NCBI RefSeq assembly: GCF_028609845.1
Contig: NZ_CP063191.1
Span: 620,001-684,000, forward strand
DNA: 64,000 nucleotides
DNA from: Corynebacterium heidelbergense
GTDB taxonomy: Bacteria; Actinomycetota; Actinomycetes; Mycobacteriales; Mycobacteriaceae
Direction of reading: 5' to 3'
The position numbers were made by a program, and so were the translations under genes. Each line of letters opens with the position of its first letter. Within the stretch, counting starts at the first letter, position 1. Under the pieces are notes generated by a model. It searched no databases, was not told the DNA's origin, and saw only the letters and a list, made by a program, of their open reading frames with translations. Below are positions 49,485 through 57,555 of the stretch, in pieces.

Positions 49485-49688
49485 CTACTGCGCTCGAGTG
49501 CGGTCCCAGTCCACCACTTCATCCTCATTCCACAGTGGCCTGTTCCTCAAGTAGGTGGCTGGCTGCGGAGCATACCCCCGTGCCTCGCATGCGGAGTAGG
49601 TGGTGGTCTTTGCCCCGAAAGCTTCAGCCGCTTGGTGCGCGGTGAGGTACCGCTTACCGGTGTCCTGGTCTATGACAATGAGGTTCAT
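49485..49688 (-). CDS. Small excisionase/MerR-like DNA-binding protein
   Basis: A 67-aa protein. YLTAHQAAEAFGAKTTTYSA and the following LWNEDEVVDWDRTRAQ resemble the winged-helix 17-type fold of phage excisionases and small phage regulators. Its start overlaps the stop of the small membrane-protein gene upstream (ATGA). It lies left of the predicted att fragment, so it may be a relic of an earlier prophage rather than part of the present one. A role as Xis for the adjacent integrase is possible. Confidence 0.65.
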   Translation of the reverse strand: MNLIVIDQDTGKRYLTAHQAAEAFGAKTTTYSACEARGYAPQPATYLRNRPLWNEDEVVDWDRTRAQ

Positions 49689-49837
49689 GCCTTCCTCACC
49701 CGCCGTCGTTCAAGGTCAACGCCGAGACGTAGACCGATGACTAGGGCGGCAGGTATCGCCAACCACAGGGGAGCCAACCCGGTGACAGCTATCAGGAGCA
49801 CAATAACCGGGCCTAGATACTTGAGAGGATGGGGCAT
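49685..49837 (-). CDS. 50-aa membrane protein coupled to the excisionase-like gene
   Basis: A short frame from ATG 49837 to TGA 49685 encodes MPHPLKYLGPVIVLLIAV followed by TGLAPLWLAIPAALVIG and the basic tail LERRRVRKA, i.e. two hydrophobic segments and a positively charged end. The ATGA overlap with the next gene supports translation. Such tiny proteins are common in actinophages; function is unknown. Confidence 0.6.
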   Translation of the reverse strand: MPHPLKYLGPVIVLLIAVTGLAPLWLAIPAALVIGLRLGVDLERRRVRKA

Positions 49838-50049
49838 AATGCTTGTTTCCGTTAGTGGGGATAGGGGCCCGGAGGCGGTACCTGGCTAGTTTGAGTAGTC
49901 AGGTACCGTCGCGGTTTCTTTACTTCTTCCGTATGGCCTGAAGGGGTTGCTACGGGTGGGGGCTGCAGGGCATCGCATCGCCTACGTTTTGGCTCCAGTC
50001 TTAGTCGCCACGAGTGCTCACGTCGCCTCAGATTGCCCTGACGCAGGCT

Positions 50050-50100
50050 GCCACTAGGTCTCGAACCCAGCGGATGGAACTCAGGGGCTCGAACCCTCCG
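50050..50100 (-). other. Two T-arm-like tRNA 3'-end fragments
   Basis: On the minus strand CTGGG-TTCGAGA-CCTAG (within about 50055-50071) folds as a complete T-arm, and AGGG-TTCGAGC-CCCT (about 50082-50097) as a 4-bp version. Neither has the rest of a tRNA. They may be scars of earlier integrations beside the tRNA-Lys-like fragment. Confidence 0.4.
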
Positions 50101-50109
50101 GATACGGAG

Positions 50110-50135
50110 ATCCCCCGGCCATAGGGCCGGGGGAT
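50110..50135. terminator. Strong hairpin beside the att fragment
   Basis: ATCCCCCGGCC and GGCCGGGGGAT form a perfect 11-bp stem with a 4-nt loop, 7 bp beyond the 3' end of the tRNA-Lys-like fragment on its strand. It is probably the original tRNA terminator, although no T-run is present. Confidence 0.55.
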
Positions 50136-50141
50136 GCGCCT

Positions 50142-50181
50142 TAGTGGGTCATCAGGGACTCGAACCCCGAACCCGCTGGTT
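50142..50181 (-). other. Predicted attachment site: 3' fragment of a tRNA-Lys gene
   Basis: Read on the minus strand, it contains the 3' half of the anticodon stem (ACCAGC), a variable loop, the T-arm CGGGG-TTCGAGT-CCCTG, the acceptor strand ATGACCC, discriminator A and CTA. An acceptor 5' strand GGGTCAT is typical of tRNA-Lys. No D-arm or anticodon loop is present. It ends 54 bp from the integrase start, the usual place for an att core. The orientation implies the host tRNA 5' half lies beyond the right end of the prophage. Confidence 0.72.
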
Positions 50182-50234
50182 TGACGTCTCCCCTCTACGT
50201 CCCGTGGCGTGACCTGCGTAAGTAGCTTTACTGC

Positions 50235-51017
50235 ATGGATGACGTTTCAGAGTGGACAGAGTACCTTACGGCGGCGGGATTGAGCCCGGGCACGATCGCG
50301 TTACGGGTTTCACACGTGCGGCGGTGTATCCGAGCGGTAGGTAAACCCGTCGAACAGATGAACGAAAGCGACCTCGTAGCCTGGCTAGCTAGCCAGCCGT
50401 GGGCCCCGGCCACGCGCCGTAGCGTGCGGGCTAGCCTGCGCACCTACTGGGCATGGCGCGCGCGGACAGGCCGCGGTGTGAACGCTGCGGCTGAACTCCC
50501 CCGGGCAGCGGTACCCCGGGCGGTGCCGCGCCCGGCGGCGGATACTGTCATCCTGTCGGCTCTTCGGCGCGCCGAGCCCCGGGTGCAAACGATGATTGAA
50601 CTCATGGCCTACGGGGGATTGCGGCGGTGCGAGGTGGCCACGGTGCGCGGTGAGGATATCGCCGGGCACTGGCTCCGGGTGACTGGTAAGGGCGGGCACG
50701 TCCGCGCGGTGCCCCTACCACCACACCTCGCAGCCCGGATAGCGGCCAACCCGGGGTGGTTGTTCCCTGGCCAGATCGACGGGCACCTATCCGCGCGGCG
50801 GGTGGGGGAGTTGGTCGGCGAGGTACTTCCCCCGGGGGTCACGGCCCACCAACTGCGGCACCGCTATGCCACCACCGTGTACGCGGCGAGTCACGATATC
50901 CGCGCGGTGCAGCGCCTCCTTGGCCACGCCAAGTTGGACACCACGATGATCTACACGGCGGTGGATGATCAGGTGGCCAGCTCGGCGGCGGCGGGCGCGT
51001 GGCGGCTGTCTAGCTAG
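50235..51017 (+). CDS. Tyrosine recombinase (prophage integrase)
   Basis: A 260-aa phage-type integrase, compact like those of small actinophages. The N-terminal SAM-like DNA-binding domain (WTEYLTAAGLSPGTIALRVS) is followed by the catalytic domain with R130 (YGGLRRCEV), K152 (TGKGGHVR), H205 and R208 (HQLRHRYAT), H231 (LLGHAKLDTT) and the nucleophile Y240 (MIYTAV). All six catalytic residues are present, so it should be active. No clear ribosome-binding site precedes the ATG. It overlaps the 3' end of the convergent collagen-like tail gene by 8 bp. Confidence 0.95.
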   Translation: MDDVSEWTEYLTAAGLSPGTIALRVSHVRRCIRAVGKPVEQMNESDLVAWLASQPWAPATRRSVRASLRTYWAWRARTGRGVNAAAELPRAAVPRAVPRPAADTVILSALRRAEPRVQTMIELMAYGGLRRCEVATVRGEDIAGHWLRVTGKGGHVRAVPLPPHLAARIAANPGWLFPGQIDGHLSARRVGELVGEVLPPGVTAHQLRHRYATTVYAASHDIRAVQRLLGHAKLDTTMIYTAVDDQVASSAAAGAWRLSS

Positions 51018-52143
51018 ATCCCATGTACCGGATGGAGATCTTCGATCGGGCGTTGCCGAACCCGGCGGGGATAATCGTGGTGTCCTCGGCATACCAGTAG
51101 GCCCACCGGATGAGATCACCGGCGGCCAGCTTCACGTCCGTGGACAGCTGCATAGTGGGTCCCTCGAGCGACGGGGTAGCGGTCCGGCTGGCAATGCTGT
51201 TGCGGGTAACATCCGTGCCGTTGAGCAGCACCTTCATAGCGCCACCGGCGCGGGCGTTATCGCCCTGGTGCATGAGCTGGTACAGGATCAGGTACCGGCC
51301 AGCGACGGGGGCTCGGTAGTACGTTTGGCCGGGCGTGCCCGATCGGGTGAACGCGCCGTCGGTATCGACCAACGCCGTCCACTGGTTGTTGCACACCTGG
51401 TCAGACCAGCGCGGTACCCATAGGTTCGAGCCGAGGGCTATCTCGGCATACGGGGCGCGGGTACGGGTAGCGCCGCCGAACAGTTCCGCTCGGAGTGGTC
51501 CGAGGTCCACCGCCGGGCCGGTTGGGCCTACCGGCCCGGTGTTGCCGGCGTCGCCTTTGGGCCCCTGTGGACCAGTAGCACCGGTATCGCCCTTCGGCCC
51601 CTGCACGCCCGGGTCACCCTTCGGCCCCCGCGGTCCGGTCGCGCCGGTATCGCCCTTCGGTCCCTGGGGTCCGGTCGCGCCGGTATCCCCCTTGGGTCCC
51701 TGGGGGCCTTGAATGTTTCCCACGTCGTTCCACGTGGTGCCATTCGATACGTGCATGTGGCCGGTGTCGGTGGCTATGTAAGCAGTGCCGGGTGTTTGTG
51801 GCCCGGTGGGCAGGTTTGCGGCGCTGGGCACGCTACCTTTGATTGTCACGCCGGTACCATCCTTGCCTGCTGGCCCGGTCGCGCCGGTGTCGCCCTTCGG
51901 TCCCTGCGGTCCGGTTGCGCCGGTATCGCCCTTCGGTCCCTGCGGTCCGGTTGCGCCGGTATCGCCCTTTGGTCCCTGCGGGCCTGATGGTCCGGCGGGG
52001 CCCTGCGGGCCCGTTGCGCCGTCGGCGGCCCACGTCTGCCTGTCTATGGCTTCGGCTAGCGCCTGTATTTGGCGTGCGCCCTGCCAAATGGGTTCCCCGT
52101 CGGTGGGGTAGGGCAGGCGGAAGCGGGGGGTGTATCCGGTCAT
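51010..52143 (-). CDS. Collagen-like minor tail protein
   Basis: A 377-aa phage tail protein. Residues 1-45 probably attach it to the tail tip. Two blocks of collagen-like G-x-y triplets (about 45-95 and 145-205, mainly GPQGPKGDTGAT units) flank a short globular piece (VTIKGSVPSAANLPTGPQTP, AYIATDTGHMHVSNGTTWND). A C-terminal domain of about 160 residues (LWVPRWSDQVCNNQWTALVD, GRYLILYQLMHQGDNARAGG) resembles a jelly-roll head. It is probably a receptor-binding or decoration protein. The ATG overlaps the stop of the upstream gene. Confidence 0.85.
   Translation of the reverse strand: MTGYTPRFRLPYPTDGEPIWQGARQIQALAEAIDRQTWAADGATGPQGPAGPSGPQGPKGDTGATGPQGPKGDTGATGPQGPKGDTGATGPAGKDGTGVTIKGSVPSAANLPTGPQTPGTAYIATDTGHMHVSNGTTWNDVGNIQGPQGPKGDTGATGPQGPKGDTGATGPRGPKGDPGVQGPKGDTGATGPQGPKGDAGNTGPVGPTGPAVDLGPLRAELFGGATRTRAPYAEIALGSNLWVPRWSDQVCNNQWTALVDTDGAFTRSGTPGQTYYRAPVAGRYLILYQLMHQGDNARAGGAMKVLLNGTDVTRNSIASRTATPSLEGPTMQLSTDVKLAAGDLIRWAYWYAEDTTIIPAGFGNARSKISIRYMGSS
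51530..52040 (-). repeat. DNA repeats encoding collagen-like triplets
   Basis: A 36-bp unit containing GCGCCGGTATCGCCCTT (plus strand) recurs three to four times in each of two clusters (about 51560-51710 and 51880-51990), some copies nearly identical. Length variation by recombination is expected. Confidence 0.8.
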
Positions 52144-53651
52144 GTCAAAACGTCCTTGATTTCGCGAGTAGTGTTGTCGAGGTACTTCAGATCGGCCCAG
52201 GTCATCGACTCGTCGAACCGGTATTCACGGGTAGCCGAGCCCGGCGAACCCCACCGAACATCCCGGTCCGGCGTCGGCTGGCCGGTGGTGATGGGCGCGG
52301 GCGGGGACATGCCGATCAGCCGGGCCCACCATGGCTGGGTGGCCGTGGTGGTGGTCCACTTCATCTGTCGCAGATTGATCCACACCATGGGCGTGACTTG
52401 CGACCGGTCGTGCATCCACTGCACGTGGAGGTGGATCGTCCACCCGTCGGTGGCGCGGTAGGTCACGGTGCCGCCGAGGGGGGAGACCAGCGGAGGCCAG
52501 TCGGCGGCTTCCTGCATGAGCCAGGCGTGGGCTAGATCGCCGTTGACGAATGCGGGGCGGGTATCTTCCCAGCACCGTAGCCACCACCGGGCTAGGCGCT
52601 CGGTGGCGAAGGTCTTGCCCGGGCTGTGGTGGAGCTCTGGGTGTTTTGGGCGGCGGCCCTCGGCGCGGGCGCGGTCCCATGCGCTTTGTAGCTGGAGCTC
52701 AATTGCCCAGTCGGTGGTCATCCACGTGTCGTTGGCCAGCATGCGGCGCGGTTGATTGAGCGCTACGGCGTCCTTGTACGCCACGCGCGCGGACCAGTTG
52801 TCGCCGCCGTCGTACCACGTGGATTCCACGCGGTTGATATCGGTGTCCGCGCTGGCCTCGATCTCGATGCCATCGGGCACGCCGAGGCGGCATGCGGATA
52901 GTGCTACGCCGGGGCGGCTTACCCCGTCGATGACGGTATCGCTCGCGGCGATCATCACCGCGCCGCGCGCGTCGTCGAAGCTGGCTAGATACGTGGTGAA
53001 GTCGCCATCGTGCCGCTCGCACTGGCGCACGGCGTTCGCTTCCGGGTCATAGGTCCAGGCGTCCCCACTCATGGATTCGTAGAAAGCGCCGAGCACCTCT
53101 AGTGCCGAGTCCTTGCCGACCTCTACCGGTTTCGTCTGGGCGGGGGCGTAGCCGCTCTGGTAGTCGATGTCGGCGATTTTCAGCCCGCCGTACTCGGCTA
53201 GTCCGAGTAGCCACTGCTTGCGCTGGTCCATGGTCTCCCCGGGCTGGAGCACGCCGGGTAGCGGGTAGACGCTGCCAAGCGCGGTGGTGGGGTCCGCGGC
53301 GGTGAGTGTCACTTCCCATACGTCGGTGTTCTTCCAGTCTCGGTGCCGAGTACGGCGGGCATGCGCGTGCGCGATAACGCCCCGGAACATGGTTACCGTG
53401 CCGCTGGGCGCGGCCCACTTCACGTAGACGTGAACGCCGAGGGCCTGGCTGTCGCGGATACGCCGCGCCCATGCACCGGTGGAGTCCCACAAGCGGACTG
53501 TGGCGCGGGCGGGTTCGGCCTTCTCGTAGTACCCGTCGCGGCCCCACTTAATCTCTAGTCCGTCCATGACTACGGGGGTCATGCCGATATCGAGGAAACC
53601 GCAGGGCACGCGCGTGCCGTCGATCTCTACCCATGGCTTAACGGTAATCAT
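52140..53651 (-). CDS. Phage minor tail protein (Gp37-like)
   Basis: A 503-aa protein located between the tape measure and the collagen-like protein, where siphophage distal or baseplate proteins are coded. Recognisable stretches include KPWVEIDGTRVPCGFLDIGM, LRIRDSQ-like strand repeats and WEVTLTAADPTTALGSVYPL, in keeping with the ReqiPepy6 Gp37-like family of actinophage tail proteins. No lytic motif is seen. Both ends overlap neighbouring genes by 4 bp (ATGA), indicating a tightly coupled tail operon. Confidence 0.75.
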   Translation of the reverse strand: MITVKPWVEIDGTRVPCGFLDIGMTPVVMDGLEIKWGRDGYYEKAEPARATVRLWDSTGAWARRIRDSQALGVHVYVKWAAPSGTVTMFRGVIAHAHARRTRHRDWKNTDVWEVTLTAADPTTALGSVYPLPGVLQPGETMDQRKQWLLGLAEYGGLKIADIDYQSGYAPAQTKPVEVGKDSALEVLGAFYESMSGDAWTYDPEANAVRQCERHDGDFTTYLASFDDARGAVMIAASDTVIDGVSRPGVALSACRLGVPDGIEIEASADTDINRVESTWYDGGDNWSARVAYKDAVALNQPRRMLANDTWMTTDWAIELQLQSAWDRARAEGRRPKHPELHHSPGKTFATERLARWWLRCWEDTRPAFVNGDLAHAWLMQEAADWPPLVSPLGGTVTYRATDGWTIHLHVQWMHDRSQVTPMVWINLRQMKWTTTTATQPWWARLIGMSPPAPITTGQPTPDRDVRWGSPGSATREYRFDESMTWADLKYLDNTTREIKDVLT

Positions 53652-55582
53652 CGGACCACCGCTAGCGACTGGCCAGTGATACGGGCCTTATCCCGTAGGG
53701 CCCGCTCAATGAGCTCGGCGAGCTCTGCGGTGGTGCCCACCATCGCCCCGGATACGTTCACGGTCACGTTGACTGTTGGTGTGCCGGGCGGGGTAGCGGG
53801 CGCGGTGGCCACGCGAAGGAACCCGGCGGGGTCTCCGCTGGCGAACTGGCCGTAGGCCGATGGGTACATGCTGGCTACCGGGTCCGCGCCGAACATGGAC
53901 GATAGCCAGCTCGGTGGGGAAGGCCAGCGGATTGAGGCTAGCTTGCCGATCAGGTTCGCCACCCACCCAACCACGTCAGCGATGGCACCGGCTACACGCG
54001 AGAACACGCCTGTCACGCTGGATAGCTTCCCGTGAAGTCCCACAAGGTGCCCGGCCAGATTGAGGAACTTTCCACCTAGGCTTCCCACCCATTCCATGAG
54101 TTTGACGAGCCCCCCGCCGAGCCTGCCCACCGCGCCGAAGAGGGTCCCGAATCCGAGCCCTAGGGACACGGCTAGCTCAATGACAGGTGCCAGCATGCGC
54201 GCTAAGAATCCCAGGATACTGGCGAGCACGTTGATGACCGGGACAAGAATTGCGCCGATCAGATTAATCAGTGGTGTGAGTCCTTGGATAAAGCTTGCTG
54301 CGCCTTGCGCTACGGCCACGAATGCGGGCATGAGCGCGATGATGACATTCACTAAGGCTGGCAATAGACCGGCTGCCAATTGCACGATAGGCGGAATTAT
54401 TCCCACGAATGCCTGTACCAATTGGCCGATTGCGGGAATGAGTGGCTGCATTCCAACAGACAGTTGGGTGAATGCGTTGGCGATGACGGGGAGCACTGGT
54501 TGTAGTGCCTGGAAAGCGGAGGTGATACCGCTGGCCAGAACGCCTGCTAGTTGTGTGAGTAGAGGCGCTATGGCGGATAGCGCGGCTGCCAGCACTTGCC
54601 CAAACAGCGCGGCGATCTGGGCGATGGGGCCTACCAGTGGTGCGACCGCGCTAATCAGGGAAGCGAACGCCTCGGCAATGGGGCCGACAGCGGGCGCTAG
54701 CGCGGTGAATGCGGCGCCGAGGGCGGAACCAACTACGCCTGCCACCTGCGTAAGTGGGCCCACTAGGGCGGCGGCGGCCTGGCCTAGTGCCTGTAGAGCG
54801 ACCTGTAGGCCGGGGCCGATAGCCGCGCCCATCTGAATGAACGCAGTCATCAACGTGCCAGCGATGGGGGCTAGTGCTCCGAGTATCCCCGCAAAAGATT
54901 GGAACAGGCTGCCGAGGGTGCCGAGTTGGGCGGCGCTGCTTAGCGCCTGGCCGATCTGGCCGACGATTCCGCCGAGCGCTGCTCCGATCGCCCCGGCGGC
55001 GGGCGCGATCGCCGGGCCTATCGCTGCGAATCCCGTGATGAGCTGCGCTATCCCGGGGACCATGGCGGTGACCATCGTCCCGGCCGCGTCCATTATTGCG
55101 GTCAGTCCGCCCATGATTGCGGGGTTATTGATCTGCGTGGCCAGGGCACTAAACGCGTTGCCCACGGTCGTGGATAGCTGCGTGAACGCGGGCGTTAAGC
55201 CCACCATCATCTGGTTGAGCGCCTCGAATCCCGGGCGCATGCTGCTTTCCAGTGCTCCGCTGGCCGCTGTCTTCAGGCCGTTGAAGCCCTCGGCGGCGGC
55301 ACCGGCGGCGGCCTTGACCCCATCCATGCCGAGAATGAGGGGGGTTAGCGCGGCCCCGGCTAGGGCACCCACCCCGATCATGCCCACTCCCAAGTTGCCG
55401 ATCGCACCGCCGATCGCGGCCACGGCGGCGGTCGCTGCGCTTCCCATGGTCGTGAACTTGCCGAGCGCCGGGCCCAGTTTGCTTAAGCCCCCGGTGAACT
55501 TTTCGACGTTCCGGGCAGCTTTACGAAACCCTTTATCGTCGGCGTCGCTGACAATCGAGATTGCAAGAAACTTCTTAGCCAT
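53648..55582 (-). CDS. Tail tape measure protein
   Basis: A 644-aa, Ala/Gly/Ile/Pro-rich, largely helical and hydrophobic protein with long quasi-repetitive stretches (TQLSTTVGNAFSALATQI, LTQVAGVVGSALGAAFTALA). It lies directly after the frameshifted tail chaperone genes, which is the defining location of tape measure genes. It starts KKFLAISIVSDADDKGFRKA, common in these proteins. Its length suggests a short tail of about 90-100 nm if the usual scaling of 0.15 nm per residue holds. The start overlaps the end of the chaperone frameshift extension by 8 bp. Confidence 0.88.
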   Translation of the reverse strand: MAKKFLAISIVSDADDKGFRKAARNVEKFTGGLSKLGPALGKFTTMGSAATAAVAAIGGAIGNLGVGMIGVGALAGAALTPLILGMDGVKAAAGAAAEGFNGLKTAASGALESSMRPGFEALNQMMVGLTPAFTQLSTTVGNAFSALATQINNPAIMGGLTAIMDAAGTMVTAMVPGIAQLITGFAAIGPAIAPAAGAIGAALGGIVGQIGQALSSAAQLGTLGSLFQSFAGILGALAPIAGTLMTAFIQMGAAIGPGLQVALQALGQAAAALVGPLTQVAGVVGSALGAAFTALAPAVGPIAEAFASLISAVAPLVGPIAQIAALFGQVLAAALSAIAPLLTQLAGVLASGITSAFQALQPVLPVIANAFTQLSVGMQPLIPAIGQLVQAFVGIIPPIVQLAAGLLPALVNVIIALMPAFVAVAQGAASFIQGLTPLINLIGAILVPVINVLASILGFLARMLAPVIELAVSLGLGFGTLFGAVGRLGGGLVKLMEWVGSLGGKFLNLAGHLVGLHGKLSSVTGVFSRVAGAIADVVGWVANLIGKLASIRWPSPPSWLSSMFGADPVASMYPSAYGQFASGDPAGFLRVATAPATPPGTPTVNVTVNVSGAMVGTTAELAELIERALRDKARITGQSLAVVR

Positions 55583-55978
55583 TGTTCTGTTCCTCCAGAA
55601 TTGTCAGCATTGTCACAATCATTTCATCTGGCTCTTGCATGAGTTGCGCTGGGGCGATTCCAGTAGCGACAGCCAGCGCCGCATACAGGCGGCGCGGATC
55701 GTCTACATCGTAGGGGGGAGCTCATCACCGAAGTCGGCCATTACCCCGGCGCACTCTGTCACGAACTCGTCGAATCCTTTGTTTGGGTCGTAGACACCTG
55801 TCCGAGTCATCGCGGCGTAAGCCATAAACGACTGTGCCGTGATCGGATTATCTTGGAGACCTCCCCACTTATGTCTCTTTGCTACCTCTTCGTAGCGAAT
55901 CATGTCGGCCAAGATGATGCGCACGTCTTTGTGCTCGGTGCCGTCCATCATTTCGATATCGGCGGTGATCTTTTGCAT
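55575..55978 (-). CDS. Tail assembly chaperone, -1 frameshift product (gpGT-like)
   Basis: Long form made when ribosomes slip -1 on the C6 run at 55713-55718. The upstream frame reads GDELPPTM-stop; the shifted frame reads LPPYDVDDPRRLYAALAVA and continues through APAQLMQEPDEMIVTMLTIL to a TAA at 55575, inside the tape measure start region. The total is about 134 residues. A pair of frameshift-linked chaperones just before the tape measure is conserved in long-tailed phages. Confidence 0.82.
55703..55978 (-). CDS. Tail assembly chaperone, unshifted product (gpG-like)
   Basis: Short 91-aa form, MQKITADIEMMDGTEHKDVR..., with KRHKWGGLQDNPITAQSFMA and YDPNKGFDEFVTECAGV. It ends at a TAG just after the slippery site. 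It should bind the tape measure during tail assembly and is absent from the mature virion in related phages. It is followed by the tape measure and preceded by the gp10-like and major tail genes. Confidence 0.82.
   Translation of the reverse strand: MQKITADIEMMDGTEHKDVRIILADMIRYEEVAKRHKWGGLQDNPITAQSFMAYAAMTRTGVYDPNKGFDEFVTECAGVMADFGDELPPTM
55713..55718 (-). other. Programmed -1 frameshift site
   Basis: Six consecutive C on the minus strand (CTC-CCC-CCT-ACG) just before the short-frame stop. A -1 slip opens the 46-codon extension described for the long chaperone. Confidence 0.78.
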
Positions 55979-55980
55979 TG

Positions 55981-56418
55981 CTATGCTCCTTTAACTGAAT
56001 CGATAATCGCGTCCACGTGGCGTTCGTACTCCTTGAGCCACGCGGGTTCGGTTGCTTTCGCGGCGGTGGACATCCACGGGTTCGGGCGAATGCCGCTGCC
56101 CTGTACGCCCTTCGTGCGCGGCCAGCCCCAGTGGACCGGGGCGGCGTAGGGCACGCGGGAAGCATTGCCCGCGCGGATTTGGCCCGATCGCTGGCTAGCG
56201 AACGATCGCACGGTTGCCTTGAGGCGGCCCCCGGTGCGGGGGCGGCCCCGGCCCGCTTTCTTGTACGGTCCACCCACGGGCGTAGCGGCCACGGCGGCGG
56301 ATTTCGCGATCTCGGCGGCGGCCTTGTTTGCTGCCTTGAGCCGCTTCAGGTCCACCCCGGCCTTGCGTAGCGTGCGGCGTAGCCGCTTGCCGCCGCGTAC
56401 CCGTAGCGTGGCGCTCAT
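55981..56418 (-). CDS. HK97 gp10-like head-tail or tail completion protein
   Basis: A 145-aa basic protein. LRRTLRKAGVDLKRLKAANK, AAEIAKSAAVAATPVGGPY and the C-terminal WLKEYERHVDAIIDSVKGA fit the HK97 gp10 family, which closes the head-tail connection or acts at the tail terminus. It sits between the major tail protein and the chaperones. The assignment rests on composition and position. Confidence 0.7.
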   Translation of the reverse strand: MSATLRVRGGKRLRRTLRKAGVDLKRLKAANKAAAEIAKSAAVAATPVGGPYKKAGRGRPRTGGRLKATVRSFASQRSGQIRAGNASRVPYAAPVHWGWPRTKGVQGSGIRPNPWMSTAAKATEPAWLKEYERHVDAIIDSVKGA

Positions 56419-56904
56419 TTACCCGGTGGCCCCCGGGCTAGCGGCCACGGTCGCGGCGGTAGCGTTCGGGTTGAAGTTCGGGGCCCCGGCGAGCTGCCAT
56501 TCGGCTTCGGAGGTGTTCTTCTGGCGTACCTTGCCGCCGATCTGTACGGGGTCGATGATCACGCGGCCGGTCACGGCGGCGGTGCCAGCGGAATCGGGCA
56601 CGAACTTGAACGGCATTTCCTTACCGGCGTGCTTCCAGGTGAAGTCGATGACACCATCGGCTTCGAGGTCCTGGAACGCGGTGACGTTCATCGTCCAGGT
56701 GTAGGTGCGTTCACCGGCCACGGTATCGCCACACAAGGTGTATTCGGGATCTTCCGAGTCACCTTCGGCGCCGATCGTGATTTCGGTGACCTGGCACGAT
56801 AGATCGAGCTGCGTGCCTACGCTGCCGAGCACAAGGGTGCCGGGGCCGAGCACGGTCTTCTTCCGCTTCGGGGATTCGCTGGGCAGTGGGTTTGGTGCGG
56901 TCAT
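56419..56904 (-). CDS. Major tail (tube) protein
   Basis: A 161-aa beta-rich protein: GPGTLVLGSVGTQLDLSCQV, TEITIGAEGDSEDPEYTLCG, TYTWTMNVTAFQDLEADGVI and FKFVPDSAGTAAVTGRVIID. This is the pattern of siphophage tail-tube subunits, and the location between connector genes and chaperones fits. It directly precedes the gp10-like gene without a gap. Confidence 0.8.
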   Translation of the reverse strand: MTAPNPLPSESPKRKKTVLGPGTLVLGSVGTQLDLSCQVTEITIGAEGDSEDPEYTLCGDTVAGERTYTWTMNVTAFQDLEADGVIDFTWKHAGKEMPFKFVPDSAGTAAVTGRVIIDPVQIGGKVRQKNTSEAEWQLAGAPNFNPNATAATVAASPGATG

Positions 56905-56907
56905 GGT

Positions 56908-57246
56908 CTAGTCCTCCAGTGGTATGGGTGTGAGTCGTAGGGCGGGGAGTGTGGGCAGCTCGGACCACGTGAACGTGGCCGGGGTAGCCCCGGCGGTCAA
57001 GTCTGAAACCTTGTCGAACAGGTCGAACAGCGATTCCATGGCGGCGGGCATGCCGTTATCGGCGGCTACCAGCATGACTTCTGCGGTGGCTACGTGGTCA
57101 CCGCACATGGTGGCGTCCGGGCCGATTTCGGCCAGGCTCACCACCGCTCCGGGCACGGTCAGATCGCGGGGGTCTAGCGTGGCTGGCACGCCCCGGTTGG
57201 TCAGGGTCTCGGCCAGATCGTGGAGTGCGTTCATGTAGTCAGCCAT
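56908..57246 (-). CDS. Phage head-tail joining/minor tail protein, unknown
   Basis: A 112-aa protein from the ATG at 57246 (MADYMNALHDLAETLTNRGV). The frame is open further upstream over the preceding gene, but that part is Arg/Pro-rich antisense-like and is excluded. LDPRDLTVPGAVVSLAEIGP and AAMESLFDLFDKVSDLTAGA are visible. By position it should be a head-tail stopper or tail terminator. The next gene starts 4 bp after its end. Confidence 0.65.
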   Translation of the reverse strand: MADYMNALHDLAETLTNRGVPATLDPRDLTVPGAVVSLAEIGPDATMCGDHVATAEVMLVAADNGMPAAMESLFDLFDKVSDLTAGATPATFTWSELPTLPALRLTPIPLED

Positions 57247-57248
57247 GG

Positions 57249-57551
57249 CTATCCCACCTGTGGTGTGGCCCATGCGTTGATTCGCAGTAGCCGGTCTAGG
57301 TCGGCGTCGTAGCGCGGTATGTAGGCCGCGCCGGAATCGCCGAATGTCTCTACGCCGCCGGGGGAGTTGCGGCGGCGGTGGTAGCGGGCGGCCAGCATGA
57401 CGGCCCCCTGGTGCGCCCCGGGCGGCCACTGCTCACCGTGCCAGTCGGTGACTAGCGCGTTCACGGTATCGACGCACGCGGCCAGATCGGGGTCGGCGGC
57501 GTCGATTCGTGCCCACCGTGCGACCTCGGCGGTGGTGATCATGCTGGCCAT
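57249..57551 (-). CDS. Head-tail connector (gp6-like)
   Basis: A 100-aa helical protein: MITTAEVARWARIDAADPDL, CVDTVNALVTDWHGEQWPPG, HQGAVMLAARYHRRRNSPGG and ETFGDSGAAYIPRYDADLDR. This matches the helical connector family found just after the capsid gene in HK97-like phages. An ATG three codons in is an alternative start. It is the only clear adaptor in this compact module. Confidence 0.75.
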   Translation of the reverse strand: MASMITTAEVARWARIDAADPDLAACVDTVNALVTDWHGEQWPPGAHQGAVMLAARYHRRRNSPGGVETFGDSGAAYIPRYDADLDRLLRINAWATPQVG

Positions 57552-57555
57552 GGTG

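Noticed and set aside
54060..55793. Long plus-strand frames across the tape measure gene
   Set aside because: Antisense to a positionally certain tape measure gene; low-complexity Ala/Pro/Ser translations.
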